From: Cypionkella sp.
GTDB lineage: Bacteria; Pseudomonadota; Alphaproteobacteria; Rhodobacterales; Rhodobacteraceae
DNA length: 60,247 nucleotides
Assembly (NCBI RefSeq): GCF_028290025.1
Contig: NZ_JAQGKQ010000087.1
Span: 1-60,247, forward strand
Direction: 5' to 3'
Part shown: positions 10,664 through 19,890 of the stretch, piece after piece
Layout: each line of letters opens with the position of its first letter
Position numbering within the stretch: position 1 is the stretch's first letter
Made by a program: the position numbers and the translations under genes
Notes under the pieces: generated by a model
Told to the model about the DNA's origin: nothing
The model's input: the letters and a program-made list of their open reading frames with translations, nothing else
Database searches by the model: none

Positions 10664-11323
10664 TTAAGCCCCCAGCCGATCCGCGATAAAGCTTAACGCC
10701 ACCTGCAAGCCATCTGGCGCAATGCCATGCCCGGTGCCTTTCATCACATGACCAAACACTTGGAAGCCATTGGCGACCAACGCGTTTCCCGCAGCAGCCA
10801 TTTCTGCGAATGGCACCACCGGGTCTTGATCGCCATGTATCAGCAGCACCTCAGGCTTCACCTGAGCTTCAGCGCCTAACAGCTCGGGAAACATCAGCAT
10901 TCCTGAAATCGCCAGTACTCCCGCCAGCACATCAGACCGCCGCGGTGCCACGTGCAGGCTCATCATCGCGCCTTGCGAAAATCCCACCAGCACCAGCGCC
11001 TTCGCCTCCAAGCCTTCCTCTGCCAACCGGGCATCCAGAAATCCGTTCAAATCCTCGGCAGCGCGCGCCAGACTGGCTTTGGCCACGCTTTCCGATGACC
11101 CATCAAACCGAGGGATGCCAAACCACTGCCGCCCGAACGCAGTACCAGCACAAGCCTCGGGTGCATCCGGCGCGTAAAACACCGTTTCGGGCAGGTGCGC
11201 CGCTAACGTACTCGCCAGCCCCAACAAATCCGCGCCGTCGGCACCGTAGCCATGCACGAACACCACCATCGAGCGGGCAACCCCTGAAGCCGCCGCCACG
11301 CGCCCGAATTTCAACTCTCTCAT
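10664..11323 (-). CDS. Carboxylesterase/phospholipase-type alpha/beta hydrolase
   Basis: Soluble alpha/beta hydrolase of about 219 residues in the carboxylesterase-2 (YpfH/phospholipase-carboxylesterase) group. The oxyanion region is VFVHGYGADGADLLGLA, the nucleophile elbow is LVGFSQGAMMSL, the acid is in LLIHGDQDPVVPF, and the His is in KGTGHGIAPDG. The start at 11323 overlaps the stop of the upstream glycosylase gene as ATGA, so the two are translationally coupled. Its natural ester substrate is not evident. Confidence 0.85.
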   Translation of the reverse strand: MRELKFGRVAAASGVARSMVVFVHGYGADGADLLGLASTLAAHLPETVFYAPDAPEACAGTAFGRQWFGIPRFDGSSESVAKASLARAAEDLNGFLDARLAEEGLEAKALVLVGFSQGAMMSLHVAPRRSDVLAGVLAISGMLMFPELLGAEAQVKPEVLLIHGDQDPVVPFAEMAAAGNALVANGFQVFGHVMKGTGHGIAPDGLQVALSFIADRLGA

Positions 11324-11949
11324 CGGATACCTTCCCGCGATTTTGCCACATGATAATAAGCCCATAGCACCCGGGCTGCAACGCTGCGCCACGGGCTCCA
11401 CGCTTCGGCCATCAGCCGGAAAGCCTTTTCCGAAGGTCGCTCCGAAAGCCCGAGCAGCAGTTTCGCGCCTTCCTGCAACGCCAAATCACCCGGCGCAAAC
11501 ACGTCCGCGCGGCCCAAGGCGAACATCGCATAAATCTCGGCTGTCCAACGCCCAATCCCCGGCACCGCGACCAGTTCGGCAATCACCACCTCATTAGGCA
11601 TCGCCCGCAAGGCTATGAAATCAATGCCAGAAGCCGCGAGCGCCCGCGCATAGCGCGCTTTCTGCCGCGACAGCCCAACGCTGCGCAAATCTTCATCCGA
11701 AGCCGCCAGAACACCCGCCTGATCGACCACGCCGCCAGCTTCCATCCGCGCCCAGATCGCATTCGCCGAGGCCACCGAAACTTGCTGCCCAACAATCGCA
11801 TCCAAAAGCGCGGTAAATCCATCGGCATGACGCCGCAGCGGCAGCGCGCCGACCAGTTCCAGCGCCTGCGCAAACCGCACATCCGAGGCCGAAAGCCACG
11901 CAGCACCCTCGGCCACGCAATCCAAACTCTCAATAATCCGCCCGACCAT
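11320..11949 (-). CDS. AlkA-like DNA-3-methyladenine glycosylase II (HhH-GPD)
   Basis: Base-excision repair glycosylase of about 209 residues for alkylated purines. Features: AIVGQQVSVASANAIWARM, the helix-hairpin-helix VPGIGRWTAEIYAMFALGR, and the catalytic Asp in FAPGDLALQ. It lacks the four-cysteine iron-sulfur cluster of EndoIII/MutY types. MVGRIIESLD at 11949 is the natural start; the frame upstream to 12147 reads as non-family sequence. It is divergent from the MFS gene and overlaps the esterase start by four bases. Confidence 0.87.
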   Translation of the reverse strand: MVGRIIESLDCVAEGAAWLSASDVRFAQALELVGALPLRRHADGFTALLDAIVGQQVSVASANAIWARMEAGGVVDQAGVLAASDEDLRSVGLSRQKARYARALAASGIDFIALRAMPNEVVIAELVAVPGIGRWTAEIYAMFALGRADVFAPGDLALQEGAKLLLGLSERPSEKAFRLMAEAWSPWRSVAARVLWAYYHVAKSREGIR

Positions 11950-12030
11950 AATCCCTCCACCCCCGCTCAAACGATAAGACCAGAGCGAATCCCCCTTGCC
12001 GACACCAAAACCCACCCCTACCGATGGCAT

Positions 12031-13245
12031 ATGACGACAGATCAAGACAGCCTCGCCCGCCGCAACGTATATGTGCTCGTTGCCTCTCAAGCCATTCTCG
12101 GCGCGCAACTGCCGATGATTTTCATCATAGCCGGGTTGGCGGGCCAAAGCCTTGCGCCCAATCCCTGCTGGGCAACCCTGCCGATCTCGGCCATGGTGAT
12201 CGCTTCAATGCTGACGGCGACGCCAATTTCTGCGTTTATGGCGCGCTACGGTCGGCGCGCGGGCTTCGTCGCGGGCACATTGGGCGGCACCTTGGGCGCG
12301 TCAATCGGCGCTACGGGGCTTTATCTTGGCTCGTTTAGCATCTTTGTGCTCGGCGCATTCTTTTCTGGCATTTATATGTCAGCCCAAGGCTTTTACCGCT
12401 TCGCAGCCGCCGATACCGCATCCGATGCCTTCCGCCCCAAAGCAATTTCTTGGGTAATGGCGGGCGGTCTGCTGTCTGCAATTGTTGGGCCTGAACTGGT
12501 AAAACTGACGAATTCTCTGTTGGTCGTGCCGTTTCTGGGCACATATCTCACCATCATCGCACTGAATTTGGTCGGTATCTTTTTGTTCGGCCTGCTTAAA
12601 ATTCCCAAACCGCCAGCGCCAATCGCAGGCAGCGCCCTGGGCCGCAGCCGAGCCGAACTGATCCGCACCCCAGCCATCGCGGTTGCGGTGATCGTTGCCA
12701 CGGTGTCTTATGCGCTGATGAATTTGGTGATGACCTCGTCGCCGCTGGCCGTTGTCGGCTGTGGTTTTCAGAAATCTGACGCCGCGAACGTTGTGATGGG
12801 ACACGTCTTGGCGATGTATGCGCCTTCCTTCGTTACAGGCCATATCATCGCCCGTTTTGGCACCCAAAGAGTGATGGCAGTGGGCCTGATGATCCTCGCC
12901 GCTGCCGGAGCAGTTGCGATGGCTGGCGTCGATATTTTCAACTTTTTCGCAGCGCTGATGCTGCTGGGATTTGGCTGGAACTTTGCCTTCATCGGGGCCA
13001 CCACCATGCTCACCACGCTGATTGTCCCCGCCGAGCGCGGCCGGATGCAAGGCATGAACGACCTCATTGTGTTTGGCGGCGTCACCCTTGCCAGCTTCTC
13101 GTCGGGTGGCCTGATGAACTGTTCTGGCAGCTCGGTGCAAGCTGGTTGGCAGGCGGTAAACCTCGCGATGTTGCCGTTCTTAGTGTTGGCAGGCGGCGCG
13201 CTGATCTGGCTGGCGCTGCGGCCAAAGCAGGTCAGCGAAGCATGA
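12031..13245 (+). CDS. MFS transporter
   Basis: About 404 residues with roughly twelve hydrophobic segments. The loop 2-3 signature has degenerated to MARYGRRAGFVAG (GxxxDRxGRR-like), followed by glycine-rich LGGTLGASIGATG. A second cytoplasmic-loop motif, IIARFGTQRVMAVG, appears in the second half, as expected from the duplicated six-helix fold. The ATG at 12031 precedes MTTDQDSLARRN. Substrate unknown. The stop overlaps the start of the GNAT gene as ATGA, and the gene diverges from the DNA glycosylase. Confidence 0.85.
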   Translation: MTTDQDSLARRNVYVLVASQAILGAQLPMIFIIAGLAGQSLAPNPCWATLPISAMVIASMLTATPISAFMARYGRRAGFVAGTLGGTLGASIGATGLYLGSFSIFVLGAFFSGIYMSAQGFYRFAAADTASDAFRPKAISWVMAGGLLSAIVGPELVKLTNSLLVVPFLGTYLTIIALNLVGIFLFGLLKIPKPPAPIAGSALGRSRAELIRTPAIAVAVIVATVSYALMNLVMTSSPLAVVGCGFQKSDAANVVMGHVLAMYAPSFVTGHIIARFGTQRVMAVGLMILAAAGAVAMAGVDIFNFFAALMLLGFGWNFAFIGATTMLTTLIVPAERGRMQGMNDLIVFGGVTLASFSSGGLMNCSGSSVQAGWQAVNLAMLPFLVLAGGALIWLALRPKQVSEA

Positions 13246-13694
13246 TCCGCGCCGCGACCCCCGCCGATCTGCCGCAGCTTTGCACCATGGTCCACGCCCT
13301 CGCCGACTATCACGGCGATACCGCCACAGCGACGGTCGCCGACCTGCGACGCGATCTTTTTGGTGCAACGCCGTGGCTGCACGCCTTGGTTTTCGCCGAG
13401 CCGCGCCGCCTGCTGGGCTATGCCGCCCTCACGCAGTTGGCGCGGGTGCAATACGGCCAACGCGGCATGGATTTGCATCACTTGTACGTTTGTACGGACT
13501 ATCGAGGCGATGGCATCGGTAAGGCGCTATTGGCCGCCACCCTCGACTACGCGAGGCATAATAACGCAAGCTATGTGACGGTGACAACGCTGCCCGGAAA
13601 CGCCATCGCACAGGCGTTTTATCTGGCACAAGGCTTTCAACCAGCCCCAACCACGGGCTTGCGCTATGCTCTCAACCTTGCGGACAAATCTTAA
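13242..13694 (+). CDS. GNAT family N-acetyltransferase
   Basis: 150-residue acetyl-CoA-dependent acyltransferase fold. The acetyl-CoA loop is CTDYRGDGIGKALL (Q/RxxGxG/A type), preceded by the strand MDLHHLYV. C-terminal NAIAQAFYLAQGF is the usual GNAT motif B. It begins inside the stop of the MFS gene (ATGA at 13242), so the two are co-translated. The acceptor is unknown. The gene ends against the convergent squalene-synthase-like gene. Confidence 0.88.
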   Translation: MIRAATPADLPQLCTMVHALADYHGDTATATVADLRRDLFGATPWLHALVFAEPRRLLGYAALTQLARVQYGQRGMDLHHLYVCTDYRGDGIGKALLAATLDYARHNNASYVTVTTLPGNAIAQAFYLAQGFQPAPTTGLRYALNLADKS

Positions 13695-13760
13695 CCAAAC
13701 CTTAATTCGTCGGCTAAGCCCTTGATTTATCGTCGCTGTAAACTTGTCCACACGTGGCGC

Positions 13761-14522
13761 TCACCAACGCCCCGAAAGTGCCTGCCACGTTAGTCGCCCC
13801 CGGCGCGCAAACTCCGACAAGCCCATACGACCCTCCGCGACAATCATCGGATCGGCGACAACCTGTCTCAAAAGCGCCTCAGCCTGCCATCCAGCAAGCA
13901 AAGCCGGAGAAGCCTTGCCCACCCATCGCCGCCCTACCCGCGCCGCCGAAATCTTCTGCAGTCCCCGCGCCGCCAAGTCTCGGACCGCCCCCGGCCGCCC
14001 GTCCACCAAAGGTCGCCGCCCGCGTTCCTCAAGCGCCGGAACCGCCCGCAAATACGACGCCAAGCCCGCAGCCCAGCCATAATCGCGCACCGCCTGCTCC
14101 GCCCGATCCTGCGCGCCACAAGCCCGCGCCGCCAGCCACATCAAGCCGCCCGAAGTCTCATCAAGATACACATCAAACGCCGCCTGATCCTCAAACGGCT
14201 CGGAGTACACATCCCAAACCCGCGCCGCCGCCATTCTATCCAGCACCGCCACATCCAGCCCCGCGGCCCCGATCAATTCATGCAGCGGCCCCGCCACCTC
14301 ATGCGCCCGAGGGGCCGGTTCCGTCACCACATCGCGCCACCACTGCAGCCGCATTTCCGCAATCATCGGCTGTTTCGTCACCCACGGCGCCCGCGCGATC
14401 TCCAGATTGAACGCATAAAGCGGCCATAACCGGCCCCGCATCTCAACCGGAGCGGCCATCACGGCGGTGAACCGATCCGGGTCGCCCCGTTCAACCAGAT
14501 CAGCGCAAGCAGCCAAACTCAA
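13761..14522 (-). CDS. Squalene/phytoene synthase family protein (probably non-catalytic, NDUFAF6-like)
   Basis: 253 residues with the trans-isoprenyl head-to-head synthase fold: PLYAFNLEIARAPW, RLQWWRDVVTEP and YGWAAGLASYLRAVPALEE. Both aspartate-rich Mg-diphosphate motifs of true phytoene/squalene synthases are missing; the positions read NLEIAR and RAVPALEERG. It therefore resembles the NDUFAF6 group, whose mitochondrial member assists complex I assembly. The start ATG overlaps the cimA stop (ATGA, 14522-14519), forming a cysS-cimA-this gene chain. Function here is inferred only from fold. Confidence 0.75.
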   Translation of the reverse strand: MSLAACADLVERGDPDRFTAVMAAPVEMRGRLWPLYAFNLEIARAPWVTKQPMIAEMRLQWWRDVVTEPAPRAHEVAGPLHELIGAAGLDVAVLDRMAAARVWDVYSEPFEDQAAFDVYLDETSGGLMWLAARACGAQDRAEQAVRDYGWAAGLASYLRAVPALEERGRRPLVDGRPGAVRDLAARGLQKISAARVGRRWVGKASPALLAGWQAEALLRQVVADPMIVAEGRMGLSEFARRGRLTWQALSGRW

Positions 14523-16141
14523 ACCGGAGCTCCAATATCACGGATCAGTTTCCAGTTGATCGCATCCAACAACGCTTCAAAACTGGCGTCAACGATGTTC
14601 GCCGAGACGCCGACGGTGGACCACCGCCGTCCTTGGCTGTCTTCGCTGTCAATAATGACTCGGGTCACCGCTTCAATGCCGCCCTGGGTGATGCGAACTT
14701 TAAAATCAACCAACCGCAGGTCATCGATTACGCCCTGATACGGCCCGAGATCTTTTGCCAAAGCTTTCGATAGAGCATTCACCGGGCCGTGATCGGTGCC
14801 GGTTTCATCCATGCTTTCGGACACCGACAGCATTTTCTGCTCACCGATTTTCACCACAACCACGGCTTCGGAGAGGCTGACCATCCGGTCGTATTTATTC
14901 TTCCTCCGCTCCACCGTTACCCGGTAACGCTTGACCTCAAAGAACACCGGCAGCAGTCCGAGTTCTTTGCGCGCGACCAATTCAAAACTCGCCTGAGCGC
15001 TGTCATAGGCATAGCCTTGATCCTCGCGCTCTTTCACGATTTCGAGGATACGCCCCAGCCGGGGATCGCCCGCATCGACTTCAATGCCCGCAGAGATCAG
15101 TCGGGCGCGCAGATTAGATTGACCGGCCTGATTTGACATCGGAATGATGCGTTCATTGCCCACCGTCTCTGGTGGTATATGCTCATAAGTGTTTGGGTTC
15201 TTTAAGATTGCGCTCGCATGTAGACCCGCTTTATGAGCGAAAGCACTCGCGCCCACATAGGGTGCGGCACGGTGCGGCACGCGGTTTAGTATGTCGTCTA
15301 ACATGCGGGACAGGCGTACAAGACTGCTTAGATTCTCGGTTGAGACGCCACAGTCCAACTGGCTCGCGAAGGGCTCTTTCAGCAGCAGAGTCGGGATTAG
15401 AGTGATCAGATTGGCGTTGCCGCAACGCTCCCCAAGTCCGTTCAGCGTGCCTTGTATCTGCCGTGCGCCCGCCTCGACTGCTGCCAGTGAGTTCGCCACA
15501 GCGTTGCCGGTATCGTCGTGACAGTGGATGCCTAAGCGATCACCGGGGATGCCAGCGGCGATCACCTCTGCCACGACGCGGCCGACTTCCGAAGGCAAAG
15601 TGCCACCATTGGTATCGCATAAAACGATCCAGCGCGCGCCTGCACCATAGGCCGCGCGCAAGCACGACAGCGCGTAGTCGGGGTTGGCGCGGTAGCCGTC
15701 GAAGAAATGCTCGGCGTCAAACAAAGCCTCGCGACCTTTGGCGATTACGTGCTTGAATGAGGCGGCAATCGCTTCTCTGTTTTCCTCAAGGGAAACACCG
15801 AGGGCCGTGGTCACGTGAAAATCATGGGTTTTGCCGACCAGACAAACCGCAGGCGTTCCCGCATCCAGCACAGCCGCCAGCACATCATCATTCTCGGCTG
15901 ACCGCCCGACCCGCTTGGTCATCCCAAACGCCGTCATTGTGGCGCGTGTCTTTGGCGCGTTGGCGAAAAACTCTGAGTCGGTCGGGTTTGCGCCGGGCCA
16001 TCCACCCTCAATGTAATCCACTCCTAACGCATCGAGCGCCGTGGCAATCTGGCGTTTTTCGGCGGTGGAGAATTGCACGCCTTGGGTTTGCTGTCCGTCG
16101 CGCAGGGTGGTGTCGAACAGGTAGAGACGCTCGCGGGTCAT
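14519..16141 (-). CDS. cimA: (R)-citramalate synthase
   Basis: Condenses acetyl-CoA and pyruvate to citramalate, the threonine-independent entry to isoleucine. 540 residues: N-terminal TIM barrel with [17 protein letters not shown] and metal-binding [13 protein letters not shown], a linker region, and a C-terminal LeuA-type regulatory domain from about residue 400. The [12 protein letters not shown] variant and [11 protein letters not shown] distinguish the CimA class from LeuA and homocitrate synthases. The start overlaps the cysS stop (ATGA at 16141-16138), and the stop overlaps the next gene. A 10-base direct repeat (GGTGCGGCAC twice) lies near 15260-15280, in-frame. Confidence 0.93.
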   Translation of the reverse strand: MTRERLYLFDTTLRDGQQTQGVQFSTAEKRQIATALDALGVDYIEGGWPGANPTDSEFFANAPKTRATMTAFGMTKRVGRSAENDDVLAAVLDAGTPAVCLVGKTHDFHVTTALGVSLEENREAIAASFKHVIAKGREALFDAEHFFDGYRANPDYALSCLRAAYGAGARWIVLCDTNGGTLPSEVGRVVAEVIAAGIPGDRLGIHCHDDTGNAVANSLAAVEAGARQIQGTLNGLGERCGNANLITLIPTLLLKEPFASQLDCGVSTENLSSLVRLSRMLDDILNRVPHRAAPYVGASAFAHKAGLHASAILKNPNTYEHIPPETVGNERIIPMSNQAGQSNLRARLISAGIEVDAGDPRLGRILEIVKEREDQGYAYDSAQASFELVARKELGLLPVFFEVKRYRVTVERRKNKYDRMVSLSEAVVVVKIGEQKMLSVSESMDETGTDHGPVNALSKALAKDLGPYQGVIDDLRLVDFKVRITQGGIEAVTRVIIDSEDSQGRRWSTVGVSANIVDASFEALLDAINWKLIRDIGAPV

Positions 16142-17655
16142 TTGAGGGACTCGAGCTTGGCGGGGTCGAAGTTGGGGCCGCGCAACAATTCAACGCCGGA
16201 TTTCAACATGCGCACTTCTATACCAGCAGCAATCAAGGTGTCTTTTCTCGCGTCAACCAATGAAAAGTTTTTTGTAACACTTGCCTCAGCTCTTAGCCGA
16301 TTAAGATCCGCTGCCAGTGGCGAAAGCAGAGCATCGCCTCGGACATTAACAATGCCGCGCGTTTCGTCAAAGCTCTGTGCTTTCGCAAGGGCCTGCGGAT
16401 GTGCTTTTAAATCAAAGCCAAGTAAAATCTGGGACGCATATAGATCATCGAGATGCTCCCCGAGTTCATGTCTGGAAACCCGCTTCTCCAGATTTTTCCG
16501 GCGCAACTCATTCGTGGCAAGCGAGGTATTTAGATCGTCTTTAAGTGCCTCAACTATCCACGGAAACGGTTGACCGATTTTAAGATTTGAAAGCGTCTCT
16601 TGCCCCGAAGTGCCGAGAATCCCAGCCATCTCATTAACTGCAACTTGAGCATCACTCGCTTTTCTCATCGTCCAATCCATCGGCTTGCCGTAATGCGTCC
16701 CCAAATACACCATCCGGATCACCTCGCCCGGATAGCCCTGATCCAGCAAATCCCGCACCGTAAAGAAATTCCCCAAGCTCTTGGACATCTTCTTGCCCTC
16801 GACCTGCAACATCTCGTTGTGCATCCAGACATTTGCGAAACTCGCTTGCGGATGGGCGCAGGAGCTTTGGGCGATTTCGTTTTCGTGGTGAGGGAACTGC
16901 AAGTCCAACCCGCCGCCGTGGATGTCAAAACTCGCGCCCAGCAGTTCGTAACTCATCGCCGAGCATTCGATATGCCAGCCGGGGCGACCGAAGCCCCAAG
17001 GGCTTTCCCAGCCGGGAAGATCTGCGTCGGAGGGTTTCCACAGCACGAAATCCATCGGGTCTTCTTTATAGGGCGCGACTTCTACCCGCGCGCCTGCAAT
17101 CATATCGTCTATGGTGCGACCAGATAGCGCGCCGTAGTTTTTATACGAACGCACACGGAATAACACATGGCCGTCGACGGCATAAGCATGGCCTGAGGTA
17201 ATCAGACCGTCGATCATGGTGATCATCGCGCCGATATATTCGGTGGCACGGGGCTCGGCCTTTCTCAATCCAGCTTCGCTTCGATCTTCTCGGATGCTGG
17301 GCCGCAGCGCGCCCAAAGCGTCCATATCATCATGATACCATTGGATAGTTTCCTCGGTCCGCTCGCGGATCAAGACCTCCAATGGGCGCGGGTCGCCGGC
17401 TTGTTGGCGGGCCAAAGCGGTGGCGTTGATCTTGTCATCCACATCGGTGAAATTGCGCACATAGGTGACGTGATCGGGCCCATAGACGTGGCGCAAAAGC
17501 CGATACAGCACGTCAAACACCACCACAGGACGGCCATTGCCGAGGTGGGCGCGGTCGTAAACCGTCGGGCCGCAGACATACATCCGCACATTTTCGGGAT
17601 CAATCGGGGTGAAGATTTCCTTCGCCCGCGTCTTGGTGTTGTGCAGTTTGATCAT
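16138..17655 (-). CDS. cysS: Cysteine--tRNA ligase
   Basis: Class I synthetase charging tRNA-Cys in the cytosol; about 505 residues. The HIGH-like motif sits in [18 protein letters not shown], the zinc ligand Cys is in [17 protein letters not shown] and [10 protein letters not shown] follow, and the KMSKS loop is [10 protein letters not shown]. The start [10 protein letters not shown] at 17655 has GAGGG upstream; an in-frame codon at 17682 would add nine non-family residues. The 3' third (about 16200-16650) is visibly richer in A/T and uses rarer codons than the 5' part, a possible recombination scar. The stop overlaps cimA. Confidence 0.95.
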   Translation of the reverse strand: MIKLHNTKTRAKEIFTPIDPENVRMYVCGPTVYDRAHLGNGRPVVVFDVLYRLLRHVYGPDHVTYVRNFTDVDDKINATALARQQAGDPRPLEVLIRERTEETIQWYHDDMDALGALRPSIREDRSEAGLRKAEPRATEYIGAMITMIDGLITSGHAYAVDGHVLFRVRSYKNYGALSGRTIDDMIAGARVEVAPYKEDPMDFVLWKPSDADLPGWESPWGFGRPGWHIECSAMSYELLGASFDIHGGGLDLQFPHHENEIAQSSCAHPQASFANVWMHNEMLQVEGKKMSKSLGNFFTVRDLLDQGYPGEVIRMVYLGTHYGKPMDWTMRKASDAQVAVNEMAGILGTSGQETLSNLKIGQPFPWIVEALKDDLNTSLATNELRRKNLEKRVSRHELGEHLDDLYASQILLGFDLKAHPQALAKAQSFDETRGIVNVRGDALLSPLAADLNRLRAEASVTKNFSLVDARKDTLIAAGIEVRMLKSGVELLRGPNFDPAKLESLK

Positions 17656-17682
17656 TGCAACCCTCGTCTTTAGCGCTCGCAT

Positions 17683-18014
17683 TTGCCTGCGGCGGGTTTA
17701 TCAGCTTGATCCTGTTGAGGGAATGAGGTGATGGCCCGCTCGACTATTAGTCAGCAGGTAATGCCGCAAATGATGATGCCCATCGTGTTCATCTCTGCTT
17801 AATAGCGCCGAAATGGCGGTGCGCCAAGTCCCTTTGACAGCGCAGGCGTTTGACGTTGCACGCGCCATTGGCCCGATCGCGAAACCGGAGGCAAAACGAT
17901 CGGGCGGTGCGTGAATCGCAAATGATTTTGCTAAATTTCCGCGGCCATTATCGGCACAAACCAGCGGCGATAATCGGGCGTTTTTGATGCACCCGTCGCC
18001 GCCGTTGATTGTGA
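17683..18014. other. Gene-poor intergenic stretch with inverted repeats
   Basis: About 330 bases between uup and cysS, both leftward. It holds two inverted repeats: GCCCGATCG (17871-17879) with CGATCGGGC (17897-17905), and ATTATCG (17946-17952) with CGATAAT (17967-17973). A 113-codon open frame covers most of it, but its composition is not protein-like and no ribosome site was found. It may hold the uup 3' end structure and the cysS promoter. Confidence 0.5.
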
Positions 18015-19826
18015 TTAGTCGCGTTCGGCCAGCGCCAGCCATTCGGCCTCAGCTGCGGCGAGTTGGGCTTGGCGTTCGGACAACGCCTCACCGGCTTTGC
18101 GGAACTTCACCGGTTCTTTGGTGAACATCACCGGGTCGGACAGCAGATCAGACACCTTGCCGATCTCAGCTTCAAGCTTTTCAATCAGCGCAGGCAAGGC
18201 TTCGAGACGTTTGCGTTCGGTGAAGGTTAGACCCTCAGTCTTCCTCGCATCGGACTTTAGGTTATTCGTAGAACTTCCTGATTTAGCTGAGTTATCGGCA
18301 GTTAGCGTGCCACCTGAAACCACGCGCTGATTTTGGTAATCGGTCCAGCCACCGGGGTAGACCGAAGCACGGCCCCGGCCTTCCATCGCCACGGTTGAGG
18401 TGGCGATGCGGTCAATGAAATCGCGGTCGTGGCTGACCAGCAGCACGGTGCCATCGTAATCGCCGAGGATGTCTTGCAGCAGGTCGAGGGTTTCGACGTC
18501 CAGATCGTTGGTAGGTTCGTCCATGATCAGCAGGTTTGAGGGCTGCGCCATCAATTTAGCCAGCAACAACCGGGCCTTTTCGCCGCCAGAAAGCGAGCGC
18601 ACCGGGGCGCGGGCCTGGCTTTCGTCGAACAGGAAATCTTTCAGATACGCGATGACGTGCTTCGGGTTGCCGCGCACCATCACCTGATCGGAACTGCCTG
18701 AGACCGCCATCAGCGGGTCATTGGTCAGGCTGTCCCACAGCGTCGCGTTCGGGTCGAGACGCGCGCGGGCTTGATCGAACACCGCAATATCGAGATTGGT
18801 GCCGAGTTGCACCGTGCCGGAATCGGGCATAATTTCGCCCGTCAACATTTTGAGAAGCGTGGTTTTGCCGACGCCATTGGGGCCCACGAAAGCGACGCGG
18901 TCGCCGCGCTGTATCCGCAGATCGAAATCTTGCACGATGATCTTGTCGCCGAAAATCTTGCTGATCCCGCGCGCTTCAATCACCCGTTTGCCCGATTGCG
19001 TGCCCGATTCGAGCTCCATCATGGCGGTGCCCTGACGACGGATTTGCGCGCCACGTTCATCGCGCAGGGCAGCCAGAGCGCGGACCCGGCCTTGGTTGCG
19101 CTTGCGTCGGGCAGAGATGCCCTCAACCGCCCACTTCGCCTCGGCTTTGATCTTGCGATCCAGCTTGTGGCGGGCTTCATCTTCTTCGGCCCAAACGGTT
19201 TCGCGCCATTCTTCGAAGCCGTCAAACCCGGCCTCGCGACGTTTGACTTGACCGCGGTCAATCCACAACGTCGCCCGTGTCAGCGCCCGCAAGAACGCGC
19301 GGTCGTGCGAGATCAGAACGAAAGCGGTGCGGGTGCCTTTGAGTTCTTCTTCAAGCCATTCAATAGCTTGGATGTCGAGGTGGTTGGTCGGCTCGTCCAG
19401 TAGCATGAGCTCTGGCGCTTCGGCCATCAGCTTGGCCAAGGCGGCGCGGCGGCGCTCACCACCAGAGGCAATCGAGACCAAAGTGTCGGGGTTGAACTTC
19501 AAACCCTCGGCGACCATCGGCACTTTATATTCTTCGCCATCTGGCAAGCAGCTGGCGGCATAATCACCCAAGGTCTCGAACCCCGACAGATCCGGGTCTT
19601 GCTCCATATAGCCGACTTGGACGCCGGGCGGCACCACGCGGATGCCTTTGTCGGGTTCAACAAGCCCCGCCATCACCTTCATCAAGGTGGATTTGCCAGA
19701 GCCGTTGCGGCCGACAAGCGCCACCCGATCACCGGGTTGGACGACAAGATCAAGCTCGTCAAAAACAGGATTGCCGCCGAAAGTCAGCGAGATGCCAGAA
19801 AGCTGGAGGAGGGGTGCGCGTGCCAT
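18015..19826 (-). CDS. uup: ABC-F family ATPase, Uup-type
   Basis: Soluble, ribosome-associated ABC-F protein of 603 residues without membrane segments. Two ATP-binding cassettes: Walker A GRNGSGKST and GPNGVGKTT; signatures SGGERRRAALAKL and SLSGGEKARLLLAKL; Walker B LMLLDEPTNHLD and LLIMDEPTNDLD. A linker rich in basic residues joins them (about 220-270). A C-terminal coiled-coil (about 530-603) is the mark of Uup, which binds DNA or ribosomes. The preceding linker (about 18230-18320) is lower in GC. A hairpin abuts the start codon. Confidence 0.92.
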   Translation of the reverse strand: MARAPLLQLSGISLTFGGNPVFDELDLVVQPGDRVALVGRNGSGKSTLMKVMAGLVEPDKGIRVVPPGVQVGYMEQDPDLSGFETLGDYAASCLPDGEEYKVPMVAEGLKFNPDTLVSIASGGERRRAALAKLMAEAPELMLLDEPTNHLDIQAIEWLEEELKGTRTAFVLISHDRAFLRALTRATLWIDRGQVKRREAGFDGFEEWRETVWAEEDEARHKLDRKIKAEAKWAVEGISARRKRNQGRVRALAALRDERGAQIRRQGTAMMELESGTQSGKRVIEARGISKIFGDKIIVQDFDLRIQRGDRVAFVGPNGVGKTTLLKMLTGEIMPDSGTVQLGTNLDIAVFDQARARLDPNATLWDSLTNDPLMAVSGSSDQVMVRGNPKHVIAYLKDFLFDESQARAPVRSLSGGEKARLLLAKLMAQPSNLLIMDEPTNDLDVETLDLLQDILGDYDGTVLLVSHDRDFIDRIATSTVAMEGRGRASVYPGGWTDYQNQRVVSGGTLTADNSAKSGSSTNNLKSDARKTEGLTFTERKRLEALPALIEKLEAEIGKVSDLLSDPVMFTKEPVKFRKAGEALSERQAQLAAAEAEWLALAERD

Positions 19827-19855
19827 GCCGCCTGCTAGGACACCTTTTAGGCGGC
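19827..19855 (-). promoter_or_regulatory. Stem-loop abutting the uup start codon
   Basis: GCCGCCT (19827-19833) pairs with AGGCGGC (19849-19855) around a 15-base loop, ending directly at the uup ATG. No U-tract follows, so it looks less like a terminator for olsB than a structure in the uup 5' leader that could occlude its ribosome site. Confidence 0.4.
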
Positions 19856-19890
19856 GTCAATCGGCGATGGCACGCAAAGTACGCGCATTT

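Noticed and set aside
10653..10667. TTAA-N7-TTAA (CtrA-like) between glk and the esterase
   Set aside because: It is formed by the two facing TAA stop codons of convergent genes, so it does not lie at a promoter.
13691..13705. TTAA-N7-TTAA (CtrA-like) after the GNAT gene
   Set aside because: It overlaps the GNAT stop and lies between convergent genes with no downstream start.
15260..15280. Tandem GGTGCGGCAC repeat
   Set aside because: It is in frame inside cimA and encodes ordinary protein sequence, so it is not a separate element.
17701..18042. 113-codon minus-strand open frame
   Set aside because: It overlaps the uup 3' end, has no ribosome site and non-protein-like composition.
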